From assembly GCF_042658365.1 (NCBI RefSeq), contig NZ_JBHSQC010000015.1: 64,000 bases of DNA. One strand, written 5' to 3'. The stretch's first letter is position 1. Each line of letters begins with the position of its first letter. The notes under the pieces are model-generated. The model had not been told where the DNA came from, did no database searches, and saw only the letters and a list, made by a program, of their open reading frames with translations. Made by a program: the position numbers and the translations under genes. This document shows positions 42,037 through 50,911 of the stretch, piece after piece. The stretch comes from Carnobacterium_A antarcticum (lineage in GTDB: Bacteria; Bacillota; Bacilli; Lactobacillales; Carnobacteriaceae).

Positions 42037-43242
42037 ATGAGCAAAACAAACGTTGTTATTTTAGGTGCAGGTTATGCAGGACTTAGAGCTTTGAGAAGTC
42101 TTCAAAGCAAACGATTAGATATAGATATCACTCTTGTGAATAAAAACGAATACCACTATGAAGCAACATATCTACACGAAGTAGCCAGCGGAGCGCATGC
42201 TGCTGAAAGAATCAGCTACCCAATCAAAGATGTTGTAACCCCAAAACGAACTAATTTTATTCAAGACACTGTTGTAGTAGTCAATAAAGACGAAAAGACA
42301 GTTGAATTAGAAAAAAACGGCACTATTTCATTTGACTATTTGATCTTAGCACTAGGCTTTGAATCAGAGTCATTTGGAATCAAAGGTGTTGACGAGTTTG
42401 GTTTGCCGATGGTCGATATTGAAACGTCAAAAGCAGTTGACGAACACTTACGGAAACAATTCGAAAAATACAATGAAACAAAAGACGAATCTTATTTAAG
42501 CATTGTCGTTTGTGGAGCAGGGTTTACAAGTATTGAATACATTGGAGAATTAACGCTTCAAATGCCGAAATTGGTCAAACAATATAATGTACCGGCTGAA
42601 AAAATACAAATCACTTGTATTGAAGCGATGTCTAATTTATTGCCAATGTTCGATAAAGAACTATCTGACTACGGTATCGAAATATTGAAAAAACGCGGTG
42701 TTAAATTCTTTGTTGGAACGCCGATCAAAGAGCTTACAGCTGACACTGTAATCTACGAAGAAGCTGGAGAATTAAAATCAGTTAAAGCGAAAACGATTGT
42801 TTGGACAACTGGAGTTCGCGGCAGCAGCATTGTCGAACGCTCAGGTTTTGAACAAAGACGTAACCGCGTAATGGTAGAAAATGATTTAACGGCTCCAGGT
42901 TATCCAGAGATCTTCATTATTGGAGACTGTTCAGCCGTAATGGATAGTAAAACCAACCGTCCATTCCCGCCAACTGCTCAAATTGCTTTGAAACAAGGAG
43001 TCAGCGCTGCTAATAACCTAGAAGCCAAATTGAAAGGAACTGCCATCAAACCATTCACATTTACTTCTTTAGGAACAGTTTGTTCTATCGGCAATACTGA
43101 AGCAATCGGAGAAGTTATGGGCCGCAACTTAAAAGGCTACCCAGCATCGGTTATGAAAAAAATAATCGGAGACCGTTCGTTAATGATGACAGGCGGAGTG
43201 GGAATCACTGCTAAAAAAGGCCGTTTTGACTTTTTCCGTTAA
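42037..43242 (+). CDS. ndh: Type II NADH dehydrogenase (NDH-2)
   Basis: Non-proton-pumping NADH:quinone oxidoreductase bound to the inner face of the membrane. 401 residues. FAD motif GAGYAGLRALR near the start, second nucleotide-binding motif CGAGFTSIEYIGEL for NADH, the FAD-contact region FIIGDCSAV, and AQIALKQG before the quinone site, all NDH-2 hallmarks. The protein ends GRFDFFR. The ATG at 42037 is chosen because AGAGAAAG lies just upstream; an earlier in-frame ATG at 41983 has none and would start in the inverted repeat. With cydABDC it forms a minimal aerobic electron chain. Confidence 0.95.
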   Translation: MSKTNVVILGAGYAGLRALRSLQSKRLDIDITLVNKNEYHYEATYLHEVASGAHAAERISYPIKDVVTPKRTNFIQDTVVVVNKDEKTVELEKNGTISFDYLILALGFESESFGIKGVDEFGLPMVDIETSKAVDEHLRKQFEKYNETKDESYLSIVVCGAGFTSIEYIGELTLQMPKLVKQYNVPAEKIQITCIEAMSNLLPMFDKELSDYGIEILKKRGVKFFVGTPIKELTADTVIYEEAGELKSVKAKTIVWTTGVRGSSIVERSGFEQRRNRVMVENDLTAPGYPEIFIIGDCSAVMDSKTNRPFPPTAQIALKQGVSAANNLEAKLKGTAIKPFTFTSLGTVCSIGNTEAIGEVMGRNLKGYPASVMKKIIGDRSLMMTGGVGITAKKGRFDFFR

Positions 43243-43266
43243 ACTGACTAGAAGAATCTAAAAAAC

Positions 43267-43303
43267 AAAAAAGTCACCCGTCATATAGCGGGTGGCTTTT
43301 TTT
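43267..43303 (+). terminator. Intrinsic terminator of ndh
   Basis: AAAAAAGTCACCCG pairs with CGGGTGGCTTTTTTT (one G-U pair). Confidence 0.92.
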
Positions 43304-43330
43304 CTATCTAAAAATCGTTTGAAAACAGCG

Positions 43331-43765
43331 TTATCCAAGGTCTTTTCCAATAAGTTCTTCAAATAAGTCATAGATTTTTTTATTAGCTTTTTTTAACGAA
43401 ATAGGACGATAATCTTTATCTAAAAAACAATGATTGCTTTTTCCAGCAGCTTTTAGTTCGCCAGTTGCTTTATCGGTGATTTGATAAGAAATGGTCATTC
43501 TGATGCCATTAAAGGTTTCTACTTTTGGTAAGATCAAGACCGTTTGGTTGTAGCGCACCATTGATGTGTAATCACAAGAAATAGCTAATACAGGAACGAT
43601 GATGCCTTCTTTTTCCATCTGATCGTAGCCAAACCCCACTTCATCCAGCAAGCTGGTTCTTGCTTCTTCAAACCAACGAATGTAATTTGAGTGGTGAATA
43701 ATGCCCATTTGATACGTTTCATAATATTGTGCTTTGTGTTCGTATTGAGATAAGTTCTTTTTCAC
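43331..43765 (-). CDS. Acyl-CoA thioesterase (YbgC/4-hydroxybenzoyl-CoA thioesterase hot-dog family)
   Basis: A 144-residue single hot-dog-fold thioesterase. The active-site region is HHSNYIRWFEEAR (about 24-36), the usual N-terminal block of YbgC-like enzymes, with Tyr/Met before it (ETYQMGIIHH) replacing the canonical Asp (D-x-x-GHV). Start is GTG at 43765, nine bases after GAGGATC. It lies upstream of nothing on its strand until ndh's terminator; the adenosine deaminase gene is 67 bases upstream on the same strand, and the two may be co-transcribed. Substrate unknown. Confidence 0.86.
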   Translation of the reverse strand: MKKNLSQYEHKAQYYETYQMGIIHHSNYIRWFEEARTSLLDEVGFGYDQMEKEGIIVPVLAISCDYTSMVRYNQTVLILPKVETFNGIRMTISYQITDKATGELKAAGKSNHCFLDKDYRPISLKKANKKIYDLFEELIGKDLG

Positions 43766-43832
43766 AATGTGATCCTCACTTTAATCTAGTTAGTTTTTTC
43801 AGGTATCAAGCAAAAGAAGACAAACGAATCGC

Positions 43833-44873
43833 TTAGGTAGAAGCAGCTTCAGACATTAATTGCGGCAGGTACCCTGAAGAAATCCGTGCTGCTAGCTGTG
43901 ATTTTGTCTGTTCATCTGTGAAAGCATAAGCGAGTGCATCTAAATTTATTTTTTGCATCAAAGCATAATCCAATCCGAAATGGTTGTGCAGCAGTAAGTA
44001 CTCGTCTGTCAAAGTTGTATTGGAAACAGTCCGATTATCGGTATTGATGCTGACTTTTAATCCAGCATCAATAAATTTTCTGAAAGGATAGTCTTCCCAG
44101 CTGTTAACGGTTTTTGTTTGCAAGTTGCTAGTTGGACAAATTTCGAGTAAAACATTTTTATCTATGCAAAACTGAATCGTTTCTAGACTGTCCTTAACGG
44201 CTATCCCATGTCCAATTCGAACGGCTCCTAAAAGAATCGAATCGCGTACATTTTGTGCACATCCACATTCACCAGCATGAGTGGTGATCGGAATCGCATA
44301 TTTTTCTCCAAGCTGGAAAAAATCCTCAAATTCAGCCGGAGGATAATCTTTTTCATTTCCGGCTAAATCAATCCCAGCAACTCCTTTTTTTAGGAATGTT
44401 CGTGCCGCTTCCACTACTGAAAGATTATCTGCCAATGAATCGCCGCGCATGCCGCACAACAATAAGTTGCTTTTGACATGAAAGTTTTTTTCAGCTTTAG
44501 CCAACCCTTTTAGAATGGCTTCAATAACAGCGTCGCAACTCAAACCATTTCGAGTAGACAACAAGGGTGCATAACGAATCTCAATGTAAAGGATATTTTC
44601 CTCCGCAGCTTGTTCAACCACATCATATGCAGCTGTTTCCAGCGCTTTTTCAGTTTGGAGACAATCTAATACGGGATCAAAACAAGTTAAGTACTCTTCT
44701 AAATTTTTGCACTCTTCTGGCGCTTGCAAAAGCTGCTTCAGTTCTTGTTCTCCTGAGGGCAATGGGTATCCTTGTTCCTCGGCAATTTTTCTTAAGGTAG
44801 CAGGACGAATTGAACCGTCAAGATGGCAATGCAATTCAATTTTAGGTAATTTTTTTAATATAGCGTGTTGCAT
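43833..44873 (-). CDS. add: Adenosine deaminase
   Basis: Converts adenosine to inosine in purine salvage. 346 residues with a TIM-barrel metal site: HCHLDGS at 15-21 (two zinc His), the THAGE segment (third His and catalytic Glu region), IGHGI (catalytic His) and SINTDNR near the C-terminus, where the first Asp binds zinc and the second position is Asn instead of the usual Asp. The Asn variant is seen in Gram-positive homologues. CAGGAGTGA lies six bases before the ATG. Confidence 0.95.
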   Translation of the reverse strand: MQHAILKKLPKIELHCHLDGSIRPATLRKIAEEQGYPLPSGEQELKQLLQAPEECKNLEEYLTCFDPVLDCLQTEKALETAAYDVVEQAAEENILYIEIRYAPLLSTRNGLSCDAVIEAILKGLAKAEKNFHVKSNLLLCGMRGDSLADNLSVVEAARTFLKKGVAGIDLAGNEKDYPPAEFEDFFQLGEKYAIPITTHAGECGCAQNVRDSILLGAVRIGHGIAVKDSLETIQFCIDKNVLLEICPTSNLQTKTVNSWEDYPFRKFIDAGLKVSINTDNRTVSNTTLTDEYLLLHNHFGLDYALMQKINLDALAYAFTDEQTKSQLAARISSGYLPQLMSEAAST

Positions 44874-45036
44874 GAAGTCACTCCTGACACAAAGATAGTG
44901 GGTTTGAGAAAGGCTATGTACTGATTTAAAAAAAACGATTTACTGGGAAAGAATGGTTTAAGAGGCATTATAGCATAGTTCAGCTATTTTGTGTGCACAT
45001 ATGCAATTGCTGTTCAAAATCATAAAAATTAAAAAA

Positions 45037-45083
45037 GAAAGCCCAGAGCAGAAACAGCTTAGCTGATTTTTCTCTGGGCTTTC
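45037..45083 (-). terminator. Intrinsic terminator of the permuted-papain-like gene
   Basis: GAAAGCCCAGAG pairs with CTCTGGGCTTTC, with an inner CAGCT/AGCTG pair; on the minus strand TTTTTTAATTTTT follows. Confidence 0.9.
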
Positions 45084-45106
45084 AATGATGAGTAAGTAAT
45101 GAAGAA

Positions 45107-45667
45107 TCAAACTTCTGTAAGTGCCAGTAGTTCATTGGGAATTTCTTGAACAGAGGCTAAGTATTCATATAATGAACCGACATATACGGAACGGAATATA
45201 GGCAAAGCTGCCAAATCTTGGGGAGTGACAAAATGGATTTCTTTTTGAAAGTCGTAAATGGTACTTTCATCTAATAAAGTAGCAACAAATTGAGAACAGA
45301 AAAAAGCATCATTGCGTTTAAAATCGATTTTAAGTGCTAACGTTATAAGTCCTAATAAATTATAATGGTACATATTTTTCGTTTGTTCGTAATACTGAAT
45401 CAAATCGGCGATCAGCGCAAATTGTTCAGCGGTCACATCACAAGAATGAATACTGCATTGTGCTCGTAGAAAGTAATCCCGAGATAAATCTTCTTGAATA
45501 AAACCGGCATTAAAGGGATTGCGAGGACGTTTGCGTCCGAAACTATAGATATCCTTTAAAGTCGGGTCTAACGCAAGCGAAGCATGATTGTATTCAGCTC
45601 TAGTATAAAGCTTGATTGTTCTGGAAAATAATGTATTTGTATCTGTTAAAACGAGATAAATTTTCAT
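45107..45667 (-). CDS. Permuted papain-like (YiiX/NlpC-related) cysteine hydrolase candidate
   Basis: A 186-residue protein of unknown function conserved in Lactobacillales and clostridia. The N-terminal part has NHASLA (His28), followed by the SFGRKRPRNPF and GFIQEDL blocks; the second part has AFFCSQFVATLL (Cys124). His before Cys is the reversed order of the permuted papain-like (LRAT/YaeF/YiiX) fold, in which Cys is the nucleophile. Activity on lipids or on peptidoglycan peptides is possible but unproved. No signal peptide is seen, so the protein should be cytoplasmic. AGAAGG lies eight bases before the ATG. Confidence 0.68.
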   Translation of the reverse strand: MKIYLVLTDTNTLFSRTIKLYTRAEYNHASLALDPTLKDIYSFGRKRPRNPFNAGFIQEDLSRDYFLRAQCSIHSCDVTAEQFALIADLIQYYEQTKNMYHYNLLGLITLALKIDFKRNDAFFCSQFVATLLDESTIYDFQKEIHFVTPQDLAALPIFRSVYVGSLYEYLASVQEIPNELLALTEV

Positions 45668-46075
45668 AAAAAAACCTTCTTTTCTTAATTTCACAACCGC
45701 ATCGAAACTCACTAAGGTAGAAATGAATCGATCCTACTAACTAAAAATTATAAGTTCATTCTAATCTCACTATCCGGAATCAGCAGAAGCCTTGTTTTAG
45801 TATACACTATCCCATTTTTTTTACCATAGTTCTTTAGACGGAGAAGAGAATAAAACAGCAGCCGCCGACCGGAATCCACCCAACTTTATCCATAATTGTT
45901 TTTTTCTTTGAAACTATTTTGGACGGCTGTTTTTCCGCATAACTGTAAAGGAACGTTAACCTGCAAGGGGTATTGTTTGCAAAAATAAAAAAAAGAGTAT
46001 AATATAGAACTTAGCAACGGAGTTTTTAATCTGTTCGCCATTTATTTTTAATGTTATTTGAAAGGAAGGTTGGAA
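45668..46075. other. Intergenic region before the GT8 pair
   Basis: Holds a minus-strand -10 (TATACT, complement of 45796-45801), a terminator-like pairing of ACAGC/GCCG (45858) with CGGCTGTTTTT (45926-45936), and the GT8 promoter TTTGCA-N16-TATAAT (45976-46003). No gene is seen. Confidence 0.5.
45976..46003 (+). promoter_or_regulatory. Promoter of the GT8 genes
   Basis: TTTGCA (45976-45981), a 16-base spacer and a perfect TATAAT (45998-46003). Confidence 0.65.
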
Positions 46076-46933
46076 ATGAGCCGAAAAAGGAAAATTCCAA
46101 TTGTGAGTGCCGCAGATGAAAATTATGCACCGTATCTGAGTGTAATGATGATGAGTTTGCTCGAAAACTTAGCAAATGACGTTGAAGTGACGTTTTACAT
46201 TATCGATGACCATATCTCGGCGGATAGCAAAGAAAAGTTGAACCAAGTAGTTTCCAATCAACCAGCTACTATTAGCTATTTAGAAGTGGATTCCGACTTG
46301 TACGCAGATGTGTTAGAGAGTGATCATATTACTCAAACTGCTTACTACCGCATCTCTTTACCTGATTTACTAGCAGATAAACATTATGAAAAAGTCCTTT
46401 ATATCGATTGCGATGTTTTAGTGCAAGCAGATATTTCGGAACTATACGATACAGACATTGGCGATAACGTCATTGGCGCCGTTATCGATCCAGGACAAGC
46501 ACTTGTTTTAGGCCGGTTAGGAGTTGAAACAGAAGATTATTACTTCAATTCAGGACTGATGCTAATGGATTTAGACAATTGGCGAAAAGCGAATATTACA
46601 GAAAAAACACTAACTTTCTTACAAGAAGAAGATGAAAAAATTATTTATCATGACCAAGATGCATTGAACGCGATTGTTTATGAGAAATGGTTTCCGCTTC
46701 ATCCTAAATGGAACCTCCAAACGTCTTTATTATTCGAAAGACATCAACCGCCAACAGAACAATATGCGAAATGGTACAAAGAAGCCATTCAAAAGCCCTC
46801 AATCATTCACTTCACTGGCCATGATAAACCTTGGAATTCAGAGGAATATCATCCTTACACTGAACTTTACCTAGAAGAATTAGCGAAATCACCGTTTCAT
46901 TTAAAAGAAACTGAGAAAGAATCAACTAAATAA
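46076..46933 (+). CDS. Family 8 glycosyltransferase (first of tandem pair)
   Basis: A 285-residue GT-A fold enzyme that transfers a sugar, usually glucose or galactose, from UDP-sugar with retention. Motifs: IPIVSAADENYAPYLSVMM at the start, YYRISLPDLL, DXD in YIDCDVLVQADI, NSGLMLMDLDNWR and the C-terminal IIHFTGHDKPW with the metal His. No membrane segment. The ATG at 46076 follows AAAGGAAGG; an upstream TTG is part of that site. Followed by a paralogue 107 bases on. Likely decorates an envelope polymer, teichoic acid or glycoprotein; no acceptor can be deduced. Confidence 0.92.
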   Translation: MSRKRKIPIVSAADENYAPYLSVMMMSLLENLANDVEVTFYIIDDHISADSKEKLNQVVSNQPATISYLEVDSDLYADVLESDHITQTAYYRISLPDLLADKHYEKVLYIDCDVLVQADISELYDTDIGDNVIGAVIDPGQALVLGRLGVETEDYYFNSGLMLMDLDNWRKANITEKTLTFLQEEDEKIIYHDQDALNAIVYEKWFPLHPKWNLQTSLLFERHQPPTEQYAKWYKEAIQKPSIIHFTGHDKPWNSEEYHPYTELYLEELAKSPFHLKETEKESTK

Positions 46934-46965
46934 TAATTAAAAAAATTATTTTCTAAAGATTAAAT

Positions 46966-46990
46966 AAGCCTCGTTTTAGAGGCCTTTCTT
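46966..46990 (+). terminator. Weak terminator between the GT8 genes
   Basis: AAGCCTC pairs with GAGGC over a six-base loop, followed by CTTTCTTT. It probably only attenuates read-through into the second gene. Confidence 0.55.
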
Positions 46991-47040
46991 TAATGTACGT
47001 TCATTTTAGAAAGTATGATTTTTTTGAAGGAGGAAGCATT

Positions 47041-47901
47041 ATGTTTGATTCAAAAAATATAACGATTGTGTCATCCAGTAATGAAGCTTTTGTGCCGCAC
47101 TTAGCTACGCTTTTTCTTTCACTATTAGTCACGAAAAAGCCAGATACGACGCTGCATTTTTATGTGATCGATGACAATATTTCATTAAACTCAAAATTTT
47201 TATTAAACCGGACTGTGAATAAATACAATGCTCGGATCAGTTATTTAACGATTGATGCCTCAGAATTTGACAATGTGGTAGAAAGCGATCGTATCCCTAA
47301 AACTGCTTATTACCGCATATCGATTCCAAACCTTTTAAAAGACACGCCGCGTGCCATTTACCTTGATTGCGATATGATTTGTCTAGAAGACATCCAAACG
47401 CTGTGGGAGCTCGACTTGGGCGAAAACTTGCTGGCAGCTGTGGAAGATTCGGGCTTCCATGATCGGTTGAATTTGATGGGGATTCAATGCAAATCGGATA
47501 CGTACTTTAATTCAGGGATGATGGTAATGGATTTAGAAAATTGGCGTAAAGAAAAAATTACGGAACAAGCCTTTGCGTTTATCGACGAGCACCCTGATTT
47601 ATTGCGTTTCCATGACCAAGATACTTTAAATGCGATTTTACATGACCGGTGGTTGGAATTGCATCCTCGCTGGAATGCTCAAACCTATTTGATGTTGGAA
47701 GAGAAAGAACATCCAACTGCTCTTGGACAATCCCAATGGGAGGAAGCGAAAGCTGATCCAGCTATCGTCCATTTTTGCGGACATGAAAAACCATGGCATG
47801 AAAATTCTGTTCACCCTTACCGGGAAACGTACTTTGCCTTACGCAATCAAACGACCTTCCCAGTTGCTGCTCCCGCAAAAGATGTCAAACAGGTCAAATA
47901 A
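47041..47901 (+). CDS. Family 8 glycosyltransferase (second of tandem pair)
   Basis: A 286-residue paralogue of the preceding enzyme with the same motif order: ITIVSSSNEAFVPHLATLF, TAYYRISIPNLL, DXD in YLDCDMI, NSGMMVMDLENWR and IVHFCGHEKPW near the C-terminus. The ATG at 47041 follows GAAGGAGG; a longer frame from 46993 starts within the terminator region and is rejected. Arising by tandem duplication and diverged to roughly half identity by eye, it probably adds a successive or alternative sugar. Confidence 0.92.
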   Translation: MFDSKNITIVSSSNEAFVPHLATLFLSLLVTKKPDTTLHFYVIDDNISLNSKFLLNRTVNKYNARISYLTIDASEFDNVVESDRIPKTAYYRISIPNLLKDTPRAIYLDCDMICLEDIQTLWELDLGENLLAAVEDSGFHDRLNLMGIQCKSDTYFNSGMMVMDLENWRKEKITEQAFAFIDEHPDLLRFHDQDTLNAILHDRWLELHPRWNAQTYLMLEEKEHPTALGQSQWEEAKADPAIVHFCGHEKPWHENSVHPYRETYFALRNQTTFPVAAPAKDVKQVK

Positions 47902-47932
47902 GCGGCAAGCTAGTTTTTTTGATGGATAACTA

Positions 47933-47972
47933 AAAAAATGGAGCTGAGATCAATGTCCCAGCTCCGTTTTTT
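47933..47972 (+). terminator. Intrinsic terminator of the GT8 genes
   Basis: TGGAGCTG pairs with CAGCTCC, followed by GTTTTTT. Confidence 0.88.
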
Positions 47973-48045
47973 ATATGAAGGATTTTAAAAAAATAAGTTC
48001 TAAAAAACAAGCACCAAAAAGTACAATGAAGCTTTGAGATCTACC

Positions 48046-48080
48046 AAACGCATGGCAGCTTAAAGCGGTCATGCGTTTTT
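48046..48080 (+). terminator. Second hairpin terminator before the AraC gene end
   Basis: AAACGCATG pairs with CATGCGTTT, followed by TTTT on the plus strand. Confidence 0.65.
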
Positions 48081-48109
48081 CAATTCAAAGGACAGTTCTT
48101 AAGCAGTCT

Positions 48110-48946
48110 TTAACTGCTTTTTTGTAAAAAGCTAGAGGGTGGTTGGCCGTAATATTTTTTGAACAGCTTGCTGAAATATAAAGCATCCTCATAGCCAACC
48201 AAATGAGAAATTTCTTTAACGGTGATGTCTTTTTCAGTTTCCATTAAAGCTTTTGCTTGGTTTAAGCGGATTTTAATCAAATGATTGATTGGAGAATCAC
48301 CTGTTTCTTCTTTAAAGATACGAGAAAGATTGGCGGGGCTGATAAAGTGTTCTTGAGCTAAGCTGTTTAAAGTAATGTCTTCTATATAATGGCCTTCCAA
48401 ATAGAGAATGATCTCGTTGACGATTTGTTGTTTTTCCTGTTCTTCGGCTGTTAGCGCCGACGTTAAATGGTGTGCGGAAAGAGTATTTTTGTCTCGTAAC
48501 AAAAACACGATGAGCCTCATAACTAACGTTTTTAGCATCAGTTCATAACCAGCCTGACTAGTTGAACGTTCTTTAATGATCTCGCGACAAATAGCAAAAA
48601 AATCTTTGTTGTAGTCGTTCAATCGAATGATTGGAGATTCAACGGGAAAATAGTCTTTTGGGAAACGATCTAAATTTACATTGCGAAAACCGATATGGAT
48701 TTGAGTGTTTTCTACCCCTGCTGGAGCTTGTTCATGGTGACTGACGCCGGGATTGAATAATAGAATCGTTTCTTCTTTTAAATGAACCTCTTGGTTTTCA
48801 ATCGTATAAAAAGTTTCGCCTTCAACAAGGATCGACATTTCTAAGAAGTCATGATGGTGTTTTTTACTCGTTGAAGGGCCAGTGGTAGTGACATCAAAAA
48901 CATATAAAATTTCAGGGTTAAACGTTTTCACATTCATTTTCAACAT
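48110..48946 (-). CDS. AraC family transcriptional regulator with cupin sensor domain
   Basis: A 278-residue regulator. N-terminal cupin (about 15-130): KKHHHDFLEMSILVEG is the typical sugar or ligand pocket, followed by NPGVSHHEQAP. C-terminal AraC domain (about 175-275) has two helix-turn-helix motifs (LAQEHFISPANLSRIFKEETG, beginning near 208, and EISHLVGYEDALYFSKLFKKY). The ATG at 48946 is used because GGGAGG is ten bases upstream. Divergent from the heterodimeric exporter over 207 bp, which suggests that it controls that exporter or itself. Confidence 0.92.
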   Translation of the reverse strand: MLKMNVKTFNPEILYVFDVTTTGPSTSKKHHHDFLEMSILVEGETFYTIENQEVHLKEETILLFNPGVSHHEQAPAGVENTQIHIGFRNVNLDRFPKDYFPVESPIIRLNDYNKDFFAICREIIKERSTSQAGYELMLKTLVMRLIVFLLRDKNTLSAHHLTSALTAEEQEKQQIVNEIILYLEGHYIEDITLNSLAQEHFISPANLSRIFKEETGDSPINHLIKIRLNQAKALMETEKDITVKEISHLVGYEDALYFSKLFKKYYGQPPSSFLQKSS

Positions 48947-49112
48947 CTTTTTACCTCCCAAATCAACACGTACTGATACTCAAGATTATAAAGTATCTAG
49001 AAAGGCAGCGCAATCATTCAGCTTTACACCATCTTAAGCATAATGGAGGGTTCGTTATTTACTCCATCTATTTTGAGAAAAATGACCATTCTTTTTAAAA
49101 GGAGTTTCCCTT

Positions 49113-49151
49113 ATGCTTAAATTAAATAAACAATTTAAAAGGAGGCCATAA
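49113..49151 (+). CDS. 12-codon upstream ORF (leader peptide) of the ABC exporter
   Basis: ATG at 49113 with AAAAGGAG eight bases upstream, encoding MLKLNKQFKRRP and a TAA stop only two bases before the exporter's ATG. Its Lys-Arg-Arg-Pro end is written by the bases that form the exporter's own ribosome binding site (AAAAGGAGG at 49137-49145), so ribosomes finishing the peptide cover or free that site. Such an arrangement fits translation-coupled or ribosome-sensing control, as known for the B. subtilis bmrB-bmrCD leader; no similarity to BmrB is claimed. ATGGAG/CTCCAT (49043-49067) forms a small hairpin in the leader. Confidence 0.55.
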   Translation: MLKLNKQFKRRP

Positions 49152-49153
49152 AT

Positions 49154-50911
49154 ATGGGAAGTATTAAATGGGTCTGGAAATACATCAAACCGAATAGATG
49201 GAAAATGTTCTTCGCCACGATTTTAGTTATTGTGGTCGCGTTGTTGAATATTGTTTCTCCATTAATAGGTGGGATGCTGGTCGATGAAGTTATCGTAGAC
49301 CAAAGGATCGGACTACTGATTCCGTTGTTGGCGGTTATGATTGCTGCTTCAGTTCTTCGAACAGGTTTGCGGTATGTGTATCAAATCATGTATGAACGCA
49401 TCGGACAAAATTCAATTTACAAAATAAGAGAAGATATGTATAAAAAATTACAAGAGCTCGACTTCACCTTCTTTAACAATACACGAGTTGGGGACTTAAT
49501 GGCTCGGATGACAGGGGATACGGACGCTATCCGACATGCTATTTCTTGGTTGTCGTATAACGTTTTAGACAACTTTTTACTCCTCGTCTCAGCTATCGTT
49601 GTGATGGGTATCATTGAATGGCGATTGATGTTAGCATTGATTGTTGTAACACCTTTTATTGGAATTTTAACGATTATGTTATCCAATAAAGCCAATCCAG
49701 TCTTTTATGAAATACGAGAAAGTTTTTCCAGATTAAACTCAATGGTAGAAGAAAATATTGGCGGAAACAAAGTGGTCAAAGCTTTTGCCAGAGAAGATTA
49801 TGAAATCGAAAAATTTAACCATTTCAATGAAAACTACAAGCGCAGGAATTTAGAATCTGCAGCAGTCACGAAAGCTTATTTGCCGGCATTAGAAACGCTG
49901 GCAGCATTCTTATCTGTTATTACGATCGGTTTCGGCGGTTTCTTGGTTATTGGCGGACAAATGAGCTTAGGCGATTTGGTAGCTTTTAACGGGTTCATCT
50001 GGATGTTGAACCTTCCAATGCGAAATGTTGGCTGGTATGTCAACGACTTGCAGCGCTTTATTGCGTCAACATACAAAATCAGAGAATTATTAGCAGCTAA
50101 ACCGATGATTCCGCTTGAACAACGACAAACGACACCAACGATCAGAGGAATCGTGGAATTCCAAGATGTTTCCTTCCATTTTGCTGATGACCCAGATACA
50201 GAAGTACTAAGCCATATTTCCTTAAAAGCAGTGCCAGGCCAAACGATTGGGATCCTGGGGGAAACGGGTTCAGGGAAATCAACATTAGTGAATTTGATTT
50301 CGCGCTTTTTTGATCCAACAGAAGGGCGTATCTTAATCGACGGACAAGACGCAAGACGAATCAATGTTCGGGAATTAAGAAGACACATCGCCATCGTAAT
50401 GCAAGATGTCTTCTTATTCTCAGAAACAGTTAAAGAAAACATTGCTTTTGGAACACCTGGAGCGGAGTTGGAACGAATCAAAAATATGGCTCGTGTGGCT
50501 GATGCCAGTCCGTTTATTGAACGGATGCCTGAGCAGTATGATACGTTTCTTGGCGAACGAGGCAGCGGGTTGTCAGGCGGACAACGCCAACGGATTTCCT
50601 TAGCTCGCGGTTTAATGAAAGACCCTGCTATTTTGATTCTAGATGACACGACTTCGGCAGTTGATATGGAAACAGAGGTTAAAATTCACAACGAACTGCA
50701 AGATGTGATGCAACAAAAAACAACCTTTATTATTGCTAACCGTATTTCTTCGGTCAAACGAGCGGATGAAATTATTATTCTTTCACATGGGAAAATCGTA
50801 GAACGAGGAACGCATACATCCCTATTGGCAGCTAAAGGGGCTTACTACAAAATTTATTTGAAACAACTAGGGAAAACAGAGGAAGAGGTGACAAGCGATG
50901 GCACAGAGTAA
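49154..50911 (+). CDS. Heterodimeric multidrug-type ABC exporter, subunit with degenerate catalytic site
   Basis: A 585-residue half-transporter: six transmembrane helices (about 15-320), then an ATPase with Walker A GETGSGKST, signature LSGGQRQRISLARGL and Walker B ILILDDTTSAVD. The second Asp of LDD replaces the catalytic Glu, so this half cannot drive full hydrolysis. Its neighbour (50898) has the Glu, giving one active and one degenerate site, as in BmrCD, LmrCD and TM287/288. AAAAGGAGG precedes the ATG, inside the upstream ORF. Ends by overlapping the next gene by 14 bases. Substrate unknown. Confidence 0.93.
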   Translation: MGSIKWVWKYIKPNRWKMFFATILVIVVALLNIVSPLIGGMLVDEVIVDQRIGLLIPLLAVMIAASVLRTGLRYVYQIMYERIGQNSIYKIREDMYKKLQELDFTFFNNTRVGDLMARMTGDTDAIRHAISWLSYNVLDNFLLLVSAIVVMGIIEWRLMLALIVVTPFIGILTIMLSNKANPVFYEIRESFSRLNSMVEENIGGNKVVKAFAREDYEIEKFNHFNENYKRRNLESAAVTKAYLPALETLAAFLSVITIGFGGFLVIGGQMSLGDLVAFNGFIWMLNLPMRNVGWYVNDLQRFIASTYKIRELLAAKPMIPLEQRQTTPTIRGIVEFQDVSFHFADDPDTEVLSHISLKAVPGQTIGILGETGSGKSTLVNLISRFFDPTEGRILIDGQDARRINVRELRRHIAIVMQDVFLFSETVKENIAFGTPGAELERIKNMARVADASPFIERMPEQYDTFLGERGSGLSGGQRQRISLARGLMKDPAILILDDTTSAVDMETEVKIHNELQDVMQQKTTFIIANRISSVKRADEIIILSHGKIVERGTHTSLLAAKGAYYKIYLKQLGKTEEEVTSDGTE

